Below, in pieces: positions 55,730 through 64,000 of a stretch of DNA of 64,000 bases. The stretch comes from Allochromatium vinosum DSM 180. GTDB taxonomy: Bacteria > Pseudomonadota > Gammaproteobacteria > Chromatiales > Chromatiaceae. Within the stretch, counting starts at the first letter, position 1, and the number at the start of each line of letters is the position of its first letter. The notes beneath the pieces are model-generated. The model worked only from the letters and a program-made list of their open reading frames with translations. It made no database searches and was not told the origin of the DNA. The stretch is taken from positions 549,001 through 613,000 of the forward strand of contig NC_013851.1 in assembly GCF_000025485.1 (NCBI RefSeq), written 5' to 3'. Made by a program: the position numbers and the translations under genes.

Positions 55730-55743
55730 TCTCAGGCGTGGAT

Positions 55744-56985
55744 TCAGCCCGACGGCTGTCGGTACAGCCCGCGCGACTCGATATGACGGTCGATCTGTTC
55801 GATCAGGCGCTGGTACTCACGCCGCTTGTCCGTGCCGAGACGATCCTCGAAGCGTGCCTGACTCAGTCCCTCCGGCAGACTGTCGATACGCGGCATGACG
55901 TCGTCCTCCCGTAACCCCGCACGCGCGACGGACTGAAGCCACCGGGCGCTCGACGCGCTTTCGGTGGCCAGCCGTGCAAAGCGGATGCCGGCACGGTTGG
56001 CCGTCATGTCGGCGAAGCTGAAGCCGCTGCCGCCATTGGCGTCCGACATCTCCTTGTACCAGCCGACCAGACTGGAGAGCGTATCCGTGCCCTGGACGGC
56101 GAGCGCCGCCGAGGTCATGAAGTGCTGACTCAGGTCGACCCGACCGCGCAGTAGCACCAGACGCGGGCGCGCGCGCGGCTCGGTCGAATCGTCGTCCGGC
56201 GCACGAATGGACTGGCCGTTGACATAGGCCGCCAGCGCCAGGATGAGCGCGCGATGGCCGGCGATCGGGTCCGTGTCGTCGGCCGTCTCCTGGAGCAGAT
56301 GGGTGAGCAGATCCGACAACGGGAGCGGCTTGCGCCCAGGTTGTGCGGCGGCATAGCGGATGATCGCGTCCTGAGCGGCCAGCACCCGAGGCAGTTCATC
56401 GGACGCGATCATGCCGCCGCTGAACCGCTCGACCATGTTCGGGTGCCAGTCGTAATCGAGCGTCAGCCGTTCGGGCGTGAAGCGGACCTCATGCACCATC
56501 TGCGAACGATCGAGTGCCTGGAGCGCCTGCTCGACCAGTGCCTGCGCCAGAGAGCCGGGAATCGGCAGTCCGGCGATCCGCGCCGACTCGACCCGCGGCA
56601 AGGGATCGTCCTCGGTCAGTTCCAGCTCCAGATTGAGATAGCCGTCGAGCTGATCCAGCGGCAGCTTGAGCGAGAGGGCCAGACTGGCCCGGCCTGCGCC
56701 GAGACGCACCTGCGCCTGGCCCTGTCCACTGCGTCCGAGCAAGGCATTGAGCAGCAGATTGGCCTGCGGCTCGGTGAGTTCGAGCCGGTTGCTCGAGGCC
56801 GCGCGCCCGTGATGCCGACGCTGCTTGGCGAGCCAGTCGGCCGCCCAGGTCTGCTCGGCCGGACTCGGCGGCGACGGCTCGGCGACCAGTGGGCGGCGAT
56901 CCAGCGCCAGGGCCAGTCCCAGGACGAGCGCCGCGACCAGCCCAAGACCCGTGATCCACAGCAGACTTTTCAGTAACACACGCAT
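55744..56985 (-). CDS. Anchored protein of unknown function, 413 aa
   Basis: I do not recognise a named family. The N-terminus is a signal anchor (about 5-28, LLKSLLWITGLGLVAALVLGLAL) followed by an extracytoplasmic domain. Conserved-looking stretches include LLLNALLGRSGQGQAQVRLGAGRASLALSLKLP-type beta strands (about 75-110), DLSQHFMTSAALAVQGTD (about 288-306) and DRHIESRGLYRQPSG at the end. The long domain without catalytic motifs suggests a structural or binding role in the periplasm. It converges on comF with 14 bases between the stops. Confidence 0.7.
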   Translation of the reverse strand: MRVLLKSLLWITGLGLVAALVLGLALALDRRPLVAEPSPPSPAEQTWAADWLAKQRRHHGRAASSNRLELTEPQANLLLNALLGRSGQGQAQVRLGAGRASLALSLKLPLDQLDGYLNLELELTEDDPLPRVESARIAGLPIPGSLAQALVEQALQALDRSQMVHEVRFTPERLTLDYDWHPNMVERFSGGMIASDELPRVLAAQDAIIRYAAAQPGRKPLPLSDLLTHLLQETADDTDPIAGHRALILALAAYVNGQSIRAPDDDSTEPRARPRLVLLRGRVDLSQHFMTSAALAVQGTDTLSSLVGWYKEMSDANGGSGFSFADMTANRAGIRFARLATESASSARWLQSVARAGLREDDVMPRIDSLPEGLSQARFEDRLGTDKRREYQRLIEQIDRHIESRGLYRQPSG

Positions 56986-57013
56986 GGTTCAATCTACGCC
57001 CGGCCAAGAGCCG

Positions 57014-57376
57014 CTAACAAAACCTGTCGATAAACCGCAGGCGGATCAATGAAAAAGCCAGCTTGAGCCAGGCGTAATGGGCATTCAGCCGCCGCTCGAA
57101 ACGGATGCGCAACTGGTCGAAGCCGGCCAGCCACGCATTGGTACGTTTGAACACCCAGCGATGTCGGCTCGGCAGACCGGGAAGCGCCGGAATGGCATCG
57201 ACCAGTGCCTCGAATACCATCGAGTCGTGACGATTGGCGCCGGTGATACAAAGCCTAGTTTTGGCGGGAGATCTTCCCGCAGGATACTGGCGCTGAGGAC
57301 GAACAGGATGCCATTCAGGGCCGCCCGATCATCCAGGCCTAGATGACCGCCGCGGCTTGAACGGTGCACAGCCGGC
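57014..57376 (-). pseudogene. Degenerate IS5-family transposase remnant
   Basis: Two transposase pieces in different frames remain. The 5' piece (about 57262-57376) encodes LDDRAALNGILFVL and REDLPPKLGF, the N-terminal DUF4096 region of IS5-family transposases. The 3' piece (57014-57255) encodes ITGANRHDSMVFEALVDA and RIRFERRLNAHYAWLKLAF...IDRFC, the C-terminal end. The central catalytic part is deleted. It cannot be functional. Confidence 0.8.
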
Positions 57377-57696
57377 AACAGCGATTGCAACGACTTCCAG
57401 GGCTTCTGGCTAACAATACTTCGCTTCATGCACGCCAGATGGAGCCTTGCGCCTGGGATGATCTGCCAACGAGAATTTGCGGCCGGCCGAGGCGCCCGCC
57501 AGAGACGCCGAAAAAATACTTTTCGTGCCCGCTTCCCAAACCACAATCCTTGAGAGTATTCTCCGCGCACCGTCGAGCACGGCCTGGTGACTCGCGCCCG
57601 ACCCGGCAGCTTCAGGCCCTGTCTAGACTGCATTGTTGCGGTTGCGCTCGAGCACGCCTCGAGCATTGAGATGGGGCCTTTCCTGGAGTCGCGAAG
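57377..57696. other. Non-coding gap before the YD-repeat gene
   Basis: About 320 bases between the IS5 remnant and the next start. A minus-strand frame crosses it but is an extension of the remnant frame without conserved sequence. I see no RNA gene or promoter I would defend. Confidence 0.4.
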
Positions 57697-58935
57697 ATGC
57701 TGAGTACAACGATTGTACGGGCGATTATGGCACATTGCGCGCCCATTTATCCTGACTCGCGCAGCCCGCGAGTACTCTGCTCGGCGGGCCTACTCTTCGC
57801 GACCCTCACCGTCCCGGCCGAGGCTGGCTCGGTGGCCTACAGCTACGATACCCTCGGACGGCTGACCAAGGCCGGCTACGCCAACGGGGTGGTCATCACC
57901 TATAGCTACGATGCGGCGGGCAATCGTGCCTCCATGGCGGTCACGGGAGGCAGCGCCGCGGCGAGCATGGTCGCGGCGGCCGACGCGCGCGTCCCCGACA
58001 CCCTGCTCGCCACCGCGAGTCCTGTGGCCGCGCCGCCCGTCGCCATCGACCTCGATGCAGGCGGCGAAGACCCCGGCCTCTACGGCTGGAACGACCTCAG
58101 CGACACCCCCGAGCAAACGGTGAGCGCGCTCTTCACGGGCGATGGCCTCGACCGGCTGCTCCATGTCCAGGGCTACGCGATCGACTCGTCGGAGACGGTG
58201 GGTCTGTGGCTCAACGGCACCCTGCTCGGATACCTGAGTTCGGCCGCCGATGGCCTGTGGAGCACGCCGAGCCTCTGGCTGTTGCCGGCCACGCTGCAAC
58301 AGCCTGGGGACAACCTGATCGAGCTACGGGCCAGGACCCCGGACGTCGTCTGGGGCGTCACGCGGCTCGCCCTCGCCGCCTTCGGAAGCGCCTGGGGCAA
58401 CCAGGAAGGACTCCCGGCGGGCGACCTGACCCACCCCGAGGGGATCGAGCTGCATCTCTTCAGCGCGGATCCTCAGGCGGAGGCCGGACGGCTGCTCGAG
58501 CTGGCGGGCTGGGACATCGGCCACGACGACGAAGTCGCCATCACGCTCAACGGTGCGCCGCTGGTCGACCTCCCCGCCGGCGCTGCCGGCGCCTGGGGGG
58601 CCACCTACCACCTCTGGCTCGAGCCCGCCGCACTGAGCGCTGGTGACAACCGGCTGCTGATCAGCGAGCAATACGGCCCGCTCGAGCCCTGGGGCGTGCG
58701 CTTCGAGCGCGTGCTGGCAGGCCAGGCGAGCCTTGGCACGGGGCTCCCCGATCAGACGCCCGCCGATCAGCGCCCCGACGGTATTCGGTTGCTGTTGCCC
58801 GCAGCGGCGACACAGACCTTGCAGGCTCTGCGTTTCTTCGATGTGACGCGCGACCAGGATCTCAGCCTGCGCCTCGATAGCCTCCGGCAGACGCCGATCG
58901 CCGTCACCGGCGCCCAGACCTGGGGGGCGGCGTAG
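57697..58935 (+). CDS. Secreted YD-repeat protein with tandem beta modules, ends at in-frame amber
   Basis: This 412-aa reading frame starts with a signal peptide (VLCSAGLLFATLTVPAEAG) followed by two short YD/RHS repeats (YSYDTLGRLTKAGYANG and YSYDAAGNRASM). Then come about 95-residue modules that each end in a WGV motif (DVVWGVTRLAL, PWGVRFERV). The third module is interrupted by TAG at 58933-58935, exactly where the second has Tyr; the same frame then continues 34 residues to WGVRIDASQ and a TGA at 59038-59040. Without the amber the third module would be complete. I do not recognise the module. The downstream RHS gene is in the same frame. Confidence 0.65.
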   Translation: MLSTTIVRAIMAHCAPIYPDSRSPRVLCSAGLLFATLTVPAEAGSVAYSYDTLGRLTKAGYANGVVITYSYDAAGNRASMAVTGGSAAASMVAAADARVPDTLLATASPVAAPPVAIDLDAGGEDPGLYGWNDLSDTPEQTVSALFTGDGLDRLLHVQGYAIDSSETVGLWLNGTLLGYLSSAADGLWSTPSLWLLPATLQQPGDNLIELRARTPDVVWGVTRLALAAFGSAWGNQEGLPAGDLTHPEGIELHLFSADPQAEAGRLLELAGWDIGHDDEVAITLNGAPLVDLPAGAAGAWGATYHLWLEPAALSAGDNRLLISEQYGPLEPWGVRFERVLAGQASLGTGLPDQTPADQRPDGIRLLLPAAATQTLQALRFFDVTRDQDLSLRLDSLRQTPIAVTGAQTWGAA

Positions 58936-59088
58936 CCGCTCACATTGCCGGTGGGGATGCCCGCAGTGCTCTCCATCGACCACGAAAGCCGTGCCGGCAT
59001 GCCCAACGTCTGGGGCGTGCGCATCGACGCCTCCCAATGAGACGGCCGCGCTAAAGGCCCGCCCGCCCGCATCACCACTCGGACAGCC

Positions 59089-62000
59089 ATGGCCCAGGCG
59101 CGCAGCGGCGCCACGATCACGGCCGATGCCATCCAGGGCGTCAACCGCGCCAACATCCGCAACAACCTGGCGACCTATGCCGCCACCCTCACGAATTATC
59201 TGCGCACCAATCAGCCCGCGAGCCGCCTCGAGGACGTTGTCGGCGGCCTGAGGATCATCCCGCACAGCGGCGGCAATCTGCGCCAGAGCACGCTGCCCTA
59301 TCAGGACACCTCCGTCGCCCTGACCCACTGGAACGACATCCCGGCCAGCTACAAGCCGACCCTGCGCATCCAATACCAGGGGATCAACACCGTCTATACC
59401 TCGGACGCCCTCTACGGCAAGCGCCTCACGCTCACCTACAACGGCACCAATCAGCCGGTGCTCAAGCTCGATGGCGTCAGCCAAGCCACGGGCACGGCGA
59501 TCTCCCCCGGCACCACTGGCCCCCTCACCTTCACGGTGACCCATGGCGCCTATGTCTCGACCTTCGCCAATCAGACCTTCACCCAAACCATCACTGCGGG
59601 CGGAACCATCCTGATCGGCAACGGCTGGGGGCCGAGCGGGCGCGGACTGGTGGCGCTGCACCGCAGCCGTCTCGATCAGGCAAAGGCGGCCGGCGGTGCC
59701 GACACCAGCGAGGCGGTGCTGGGCTCGACCCTCGCCGTGCTTTCAGCGACCTGGATCGCGCAGGTCAATCAGGCGGATGCGATCAACGACCGTCTGGCCG
59801 GCACCAACACCCTGTTCCACCACCAGATCGGGGTCGCCGGCTACACCAATGCGCCCTATGTCGATCTGCCGGGCAACATGCTGAGCGTGGTCAGCCAGAG
59901 TGCGGATACAGCCAAGGAGACGGCGGCTTTCTTCAATGCCGCGACCCATGCGAGCCTCTTCGAGTCGACCGCGGTGCGGCAGATCGCGGGCGTCAGTGCG
60001 GTCTCAACCGTCAAGCTCATCGACCTCGCCGCCGCGAGCAACGACCGCATTTACGACGCTAGGTCCAGCAACTACGCCACCGTTGTCCAGCCCAACCTGG
60101 TGTCCTGCACCGCTTGGTTGAGCCGCTTCCAGGCGGCGGTCAATGCCGGCCACCGGCTGATCCTGCCGACACGCTGCAACCTGAGCGAAAACAACTGGTC
60201 CGGCACCGGCTACTTCGACATCCTCGCCAGCGGCAGCGGCGCCTCCATCGGTGCCATCATCGGCGGTGGGCTGGCGGGCGGCTTCGCCTCGCTCACGCAG
60301 CCGCCCGCCAGCACCGTCTCCAACGGCCTGAGCGCCTCCGCCGGCCCGGATCAGTACACCCAATCCAGCGGCTACAGCTGGAACGACCCCATCGACATGG
60401 TCAAGGGGCACTACCTCTATGCGCGGGATGCCATGACGGTCGGCGTCGGCACCTTCCCCCAAGCCTTGAGACTGACGAGTCTCTACAGCTCTGGACTGCG
60501 CACCCAAAGTGGTCCCCTCGGCAAGGGGTGGACGCACAATCTCGCCGTTACCGCCAGACTGGGTTCGGACGGCTTCCAGGGACTCGGCGAGGATTCGGCG
60601 CTGGATGCGGCGAGCACGATCGTCGAGACGTTGGTGTCGCTCGATCTGCTCGGCGACCCGGCCAAGCCGCTCGACAAGCTGGTCATCGCCGCGGTCGGCC
60701 AGCGCTGGCTCGGCGATCAACTGATCGACAACACGGTGATCGTCAAGCAGGGTCTCAATGGCGAGGTCTTCGTCAAGCTGCCCGGCGGGACGTACAACGC
60801 CCCGCCTGGAAGCTCGGCGCGGCTGATCAAGAACGCCAACGGCACCTACACTTACGAGACCCTGCATCGGGACAGACTCAACTTCAACACGGCCGGCAAG
60901 CTCGCGACCTTTCTCGCCGCGAACGGCATGCAGGTGAGCTTTACCTATAGCGGCAACGACCTCACCCAGGTCAAGAACAGTCTGGGTCGGACCCTGACGC
61001 TGACCAATGCCTCCGGACGGGTCACCCAGGTGAGCGACGGCAGCCGCACCGTGAAGTTCGTCTATGACACGAGCGGCAACCTCACGACTTTCACCGATGC
61101 CACCGGCAAGAACACGACCTTCCAATACGACCTGCCGGGGCGCATCACCAAGGTCTTCTATCCGGCCAACCCGACCGTCGCCTTCGCCACCAACGTCTAT
61201 GACAGCCTGGGGCGAGTAAAGACTCAGACCAACGCCCGAGGAAAGCTCTATACCTACTTCTTCGCCGGGACGCGCTCGCAGGAAGTTGGTCCGCTCAGCC
61301 TCAGCCGCACGACCTACCTCGATGGCAGCGGCAAAGTGCTCAAGTCCATCAATCCTCTGGGCCGGGTGACGACCAACACCTACGACGCCCAGGAGCGACT
61401 GATCAAGACGGTGCTTCCGGGTGGGAATGCGGTCACCTACGCTTATGACGACGCCCCCTGTGCCGGCACCGACAAGCGTTGCACCCACAACGTCAAGACG
61501 GTGACACAGATCGCCAAGAGCGGCTCCGGCCTGGCCAATCTGGTCACGAGCGCCACCTACGAGAGCGCCTTCAACCAGGTCGCAACGCAGACCGATCCGC
61601 GCGGCAAGGTCACGCGCTACACCTACACCGCCCAGGGTAATCCGTCCACGGTCACGCGCCCGGTGGACGCGGCCGGCGTGGCGCCGGTCACCACCTATGC
61701 CTATACGGGCTACACGCCCTCCGGCTTCCCGACCTTCTACCTGCCGACCTCGGTGACACAGAAGACCTCTGCCACCAACAGCGTCGTCACAACCACCGCC
61801 TACAACGCGTCCAACAAATACGTTCCACAGACGGTCACGGCCGATGCAGGGACCGGCAAGCTCAATCTGGCAACCACCTTTACCTACGACGCGGTCGGCA
61901 ACCTCACCAAGGTCGACGGGCCGCGCACGGATGTGGCCGACACACTGAGCTCGACCTATGATGCCGAGCGGCGGATCACACAAACCACCAATGCGCTGAA

Positions 62001-63744
62001 CAAAGTCACGCGGCGCGCCTATGACGCCAACGGCAATCTGGTCCGCACCGCAGCGCAGATCGGCACCCAGTGGCTGGTCACCTGTCAGAGCTACACCCCG
62101 ACCAACAAGGTGCTCAAGACCTGGGGGCCGGTGCAGGGTGCCTCGGATACTGCCTGTCCCACCGCCGCCGCGCCGGTGGCCGTCACCGACTACGCCTACG
62201 ATGACCTCGACCGCGCCATCCGCGTGACCGAGCGCCTGACGGCGGCCGAGGGCGGCGATCGGGTCAGCGACACCGTCTACAACCTCGATGACAGCGTGCA
62301 GATCGTCAAACGCGCCGTCGGCACCGCCCTCGCACAGAACAGCGCCACCTACACCTATACCGCCAATGGCCGCCAAGCCACGGTCAAGGATGCCAAGAGC
62401 AACCTCACGACCTATCAGTACGATGGCCATGACCGACTGGTGAAGGTCTTGTTCCCGAGCAAGACCGCCCCCGGCTCCTCCTCGACGACGGACTATGAGC
62501 AATACGCCTATGACGCCAGCGGCAATGTGACCAGCCTGCGCAAGCGCAGCGGTCAGAGCGTCACGCTCGCCTACGACAACCTCGACCGGCTACTCACGCG
62601 CACCTATCCAACCGCCGCCGACAGTTTGAGCTTCGGCTACGACCTGCTCGGGCGGCGCACCACGGCGAGCTTCGCCAACGGCAGCTACGCCATCAGCAAC
62701 AGCTACGACAACGCCGGGCGCCTCACCAGCACCACGGCTGGCGGTAAGCGCTTGAGCTTCGCCTACGACGCCGCCGGCAACCGCACCCGCCTCACCTGGC
62801 CCGAGGCGACCGCCTTCTACGTCACCACCGCCTACGACGCGCTCAACCGGCCCACCGCCCTCAAGGAGAACGGCGCCGCTGCGCTGGCGAGCTACACCTA
62901 TGACGACCTCTCGCGGCGCACCACCGTCACCCTCGGCAATGGCACCACCACCCGCTACGCCTACAACGCCCAGGCGGGCCTGAGCACCCTCACCCACAAC
63001 CTCGCCGGTACCGCCCAGGACGTGACCTGGACCTATGCCCGCAATCAGGTCGGGGAGATCGCCGGCCACAGCTGGTCGAACGACGCCTACCAGTGGGACG
63101 GCTTGCCGAACGGCACGCGCGCCTACAGCGTCAACGGGCTCAACCAGTACACCCAGGCCGCGGGCGCCACCCTGAGCTACGACGCCAATGCGAATCTGAC
63201 CGGCGACGGCACCTGGACCTACGGCTACGACCTCGACAACCGCCTCAAGAGCGCCGCCAAGACCGGGCTCTCGGCAACCCTCGCCTACGATGCCGAGGGG
63301 CGGCTGCGCCAGAGCGCGATCGGCGGGACCACCACCAACCTCGCCTACGACGGCACCGACCTCATTGCCGAGTACAATAGTGCCGGCAGCCTGCTGCGCC
63401 GCTACGTCCACGGCCCCGGGATCGACGCGCCGCTGGTCGTCTACGAGGGCAGCGCCACCACCAACAAGACCTGGCTCTACGCCGACCATCTGGGCAGCAT
63501 CGTCGCCCAGGCGAGCAGCGCCGGCACCCGCACCGCGCTCTACCGCTACGGTCCCTTCGGCGAGCCCGACGTCACCACCGGCCAGCGCTTCCGCTATACC
63601 CATCCCATTACACAGAACTCTGGGTGTACGATAGAGAACTGTTTTTCTGAGACATGTTGGAGCACACGATGGGCTGGGCGTCGGAAGAATTGGCCTCGAT
63701 TGATCTGGGCGACACGCGCCGCGACCGGCGTGCGATCCACTTGA
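59089..63744 (+). CDS. RHS/YD-repeat protein, truncated at its core motif by an IS4-family element
   Basis: The frame encodes 1551 residues, of which about 1505 are RHS protein and the last 46 are read from the insertion. The first 430 residues (MAQARSGATITADAIQG...) form an N-terminal domain ending in a Gly-rich hydrophobic stretch (IGAIIGGGLAGGFA). From about residue 480 a long series of YD repeats forms the shell (for example YAYDDLDRAIRVTE, YQYDGHDRLVKV, YDAAGNRTRLTW, YDLDNRLKSAAK). It then reaches the core entry YGPFGEPDVTTGQRFRYT at about 63600, where the usual core continuation is replaced by insertion-sequence DNA. The core end and any toxin domain are therefore lost or displaced. The N-terminus probably also lacks sequence, because the frame is open upstream to a TGA at 59040 without a ribosome-binding site. 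Confidence 0.85.
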   Translation: MAQARSGATITADAIQGVNRANIRNNLATYAATLTNYLRTNQPASRLEDVVGGLRIIPHSGGNLRQSTLPYQDTSVALTHWNDIPASYKPTLRIQYQGINTVYTSDALYGKRLTLTYNGTNQPVLKLDGVSQATGTAISPGTTGPLTFTVTHGAYVSTFANQTFTQTITAGGTILIGNGWGPSGRGLVALHRSRLDQAKAAGGADTSEAVLGSTLAVLSATWIAQVNQADAINDRLAGTNTLFHHQIGVAGYTNAPYVDLPGNMLSVVSQSADTAKETAAFFNAATHASLFESTAVRQIAGVSAVSTVKLIDLAAASNDRIYDARSSNYATVVQPNLVSCTAWLSRFQAAVNAGHRLILPTRCNLSENNWSGTGYFDILASGSGASIGAIIGGGLAGGFASLTQPPASTVSNGLSASAGPDQYTQSSGYSWNDPIDMVKGHYLYARDAMTVGVGTFPQALRLTSLYSSGLRTQSGPLGKGWTHNLAVTARLGSDGFQGLGEDSALDAASTIVETLVSLDLLGDPAKPLDKLVIAAVGQRWLGDQLIDNTVIVKQGLNGEVFVKLPGGTYNAPPGSSARLIKNANGTYTYETLHRDRLNFNTAGKLATFLAANGMQVSFTYSGNDLTQVKNSLGRTLTLTNASGRVTQVSDGSRTVKFVYDTSGNLTTFTDATGKNTTFQYDLPGRITKVFYPANPTVAFATNVYDSLGRVKTQTNARGKLYTYFFAGTRSQEVGPLSLSRTTYLDGSGKVLKSINPLGRVTTNTYDAQERLIKTVLPGGNAVTYAYDDAPCAGTDKRCTHNVKTVTQIAKSGSGLANLVTSATYESAFNQVATQTDPRGKVTRYTYTAQGNPSTVTRPVDAAGVAPVTTYAYTGYTPSGFPTFYLPTSVTQKTSATNSVVTTTAYNASNKYVPQTVTADAGTGKLNLATTFTYDAVGNLTKVDGPRTDVADTLSSTYDAERRITQTTNALNKVTRRAYDANGNLVRTAAQIGTQWLVTCQSYTPTNKVLKTWGPVQGASDTACPTAAAPVAVTDYAYDDLDRAIRVTERLTAAEGGDRVSDTVYNLDDSVQIVKRAVGTALAQNSATYTYTANGRQATVKDAKSNLTTYQYDGHDRLVKVLFPSKTAPGSSSTTDYEQYAYDASGNVTSLRKRSGQSVTLAYDNLDRLLTRTYPTAADSLSFGYDLLGRRTTASFANGSYAISNSYDNAGRLTSTTAGGKRLSFAYDAAGNRTRLTWPEATAFYVTTAYDALNRPTALKENGAAALASYTYDDLSRRTTVTLGNGTTTRYAYNAQAGLSTLTHNLAGTAQDVTWTYARNQVGEIAGHSWSNDAYQWDGLPNGTRAYSVNGLNQYTQAAGATLSYDANANLTGDGTWTYGYDLDNRLKSAAKTGLSATLAYDAEGRLRQSAIGGTTTNLAYDGTDLIAEYNSAGSLLRRYVHGPGIDAPLVVYEGSATTNKTWLYADHLGSIVAQASSAGTRTALYRYGPFGEPDVTTGQRFRYTHPITQNSGCTIENCFSETCWSTRWAGRRKNWPRLIWATRAATGVRST

Positions 63745-64000
63745 TCGAGCGCCTGGCCGAGCATCCGACGGCGAGTATTCCGGGGGCCTGCAACGGCTGG
63801 GCGGAGACGCAGGCGGCCTATCGGTTTCTCGGCAGTGAACGCTACGACTGGCTCGACATTCTTGAGCCGCATCGTCAGTGCACGCAGAGGCGCATGGCGG
63901 CCTATCCGGTGGTGCTGTGTCTGCAGGACACCACGGAGCTGGACTTCAACGGCCAGACGATCAAAGGACTTGGTCCCTTGAGCTACGAGGCCCAGCGCGG
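63602..64000 (+). mobile_element. IS4-family insertion sequence, left part (right end outside window)
   Basis: RHS homology stops just after 63600 and an unrelated sequence starts with CATTACACAGAACTCTGGGTG, followed 60 bases later by a transposase start. The exact end and target duplication cannot be set because the right end lies beyond the window. Confidence 0.7.
63669..64000 (+). CDS. IS4-family transposase (partial)
   Basis: The first 110 residues are visible. The start MGWASEELASIDLGDTRRDR and SIPGACNGWAETQAAYRFLGSE match the N-terminal DNA-binding part of IS4/Tn5-type transposases, and LCLQDTTELDF contains the first catalytic Asp of the DDE triad. No frameshift is seen in this part, so the element may be intact beyond the window. 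Confidence 0.85.
   Translation, partial: MGWASEELASIDLGDTRRDRRAIHLIERLAEHPTASIPGACNGWAETQAAYRFLGSERYDWLDILEPHRQCTQRRMAAYPVVLCLQDTTELDFNGQTIKGLGPLSYEAQR

Noticed and set aside
57085-57735. 216-aa minus-strand frame as a real gene
   Set aside because: Its only recognisable part is a short IS5 transposase fragment; the rest is unconserved.
60004-62502. 832-aa minus-strand open frame inside the RHS gene
   Set aside because: It is antisense to strong YD repeats, has shadow composition, and no known domain.

Overview
The window is GC-rich chromosomal DNA from a gammaproteobacterium. The gene order (rimP-nusA-infB-rbfA-truB-rpsO-pnp, and a bioBFHCD operon) and the protein sequences look most like a purple sulfur bacterium of the Chromatiaceae (Allochromatium/Thiocystis type). 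That placement is inference from memory. Most of the window is compact housekeeping DNA, but it contains one AT-rich insertion, one unusual sensory operon and a disturbed RHS/insertion-sequence region at the right end.

Layout. 1-7.5 kb: partial adenosine/sugar kinase, cydDC thiol exporter, katG. 7.5-10.05 kb: AT-rich island with a small membrane protein and an OLD-type ATPase/TOPRIM gene split by an in-frame amber codon. 10.15-15.1 kb: minus-strand operon of a corrinoid-binding protein, a UroD/MtaA-type methyltransferase homologue with altered zinc ligands, and a 1062-aa hybrid histidine kinase with an N-terminal DUF1638-like domain. I consider this the best candidate for an undescribed system. 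15.2-27 kb: tRNA-Leu, ubiA, hpt, nagZ, ftsH, bolA-like, prfC, argH, moeB, a membrane protein, mtnP-like and a Pro/Ala-rich anchored protein. 27.1-36.7 kb: rimP-to-pnp translation/transcription/RNA decay cluster with an attenuator-like leader, then rnk with its own terminator-like leader. 36.8-39.3 kb: ATP-grasp/alpha-E pair.

39.3-45.8 kb is a nickel module: nikR, a HerA-like ATPase with a small membrane partner, then nikKMLQO, with a NikR-like operator over the nikK promoter. 45.8-50 kb holds two coiled-coil/SPOR-like proteins, a lipoprotein trypsin-like protease and DacB. 50-54.95 kb is the biotin operon bioB-bioF-bioH-bioC-bioD, with a BirA-type operator over a sigma-70-like promoter and a nested palindromic repeat between bioF and bioH. 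55-57 kb: comF and an anchored unknown. 57-64 kb: IS5-family remnant, a secreted YD-repeat/three-module protein with an in-frame amber, and a large RHS protein cut off at its core motif by an IS4-family element that runs off the window.

Functional links visible here: NikR, the ECF nickel importer and its operator form a complete nickel circuit; the biotin genes form a complete pimeloyl-to-biotin pathway under apparent BirA control; the corrinoid protein, methyltransferase homologue and DUF1638 kinase are translationally coupled or closely spaced and probably sense a methylated or corrinoid-linked signal.
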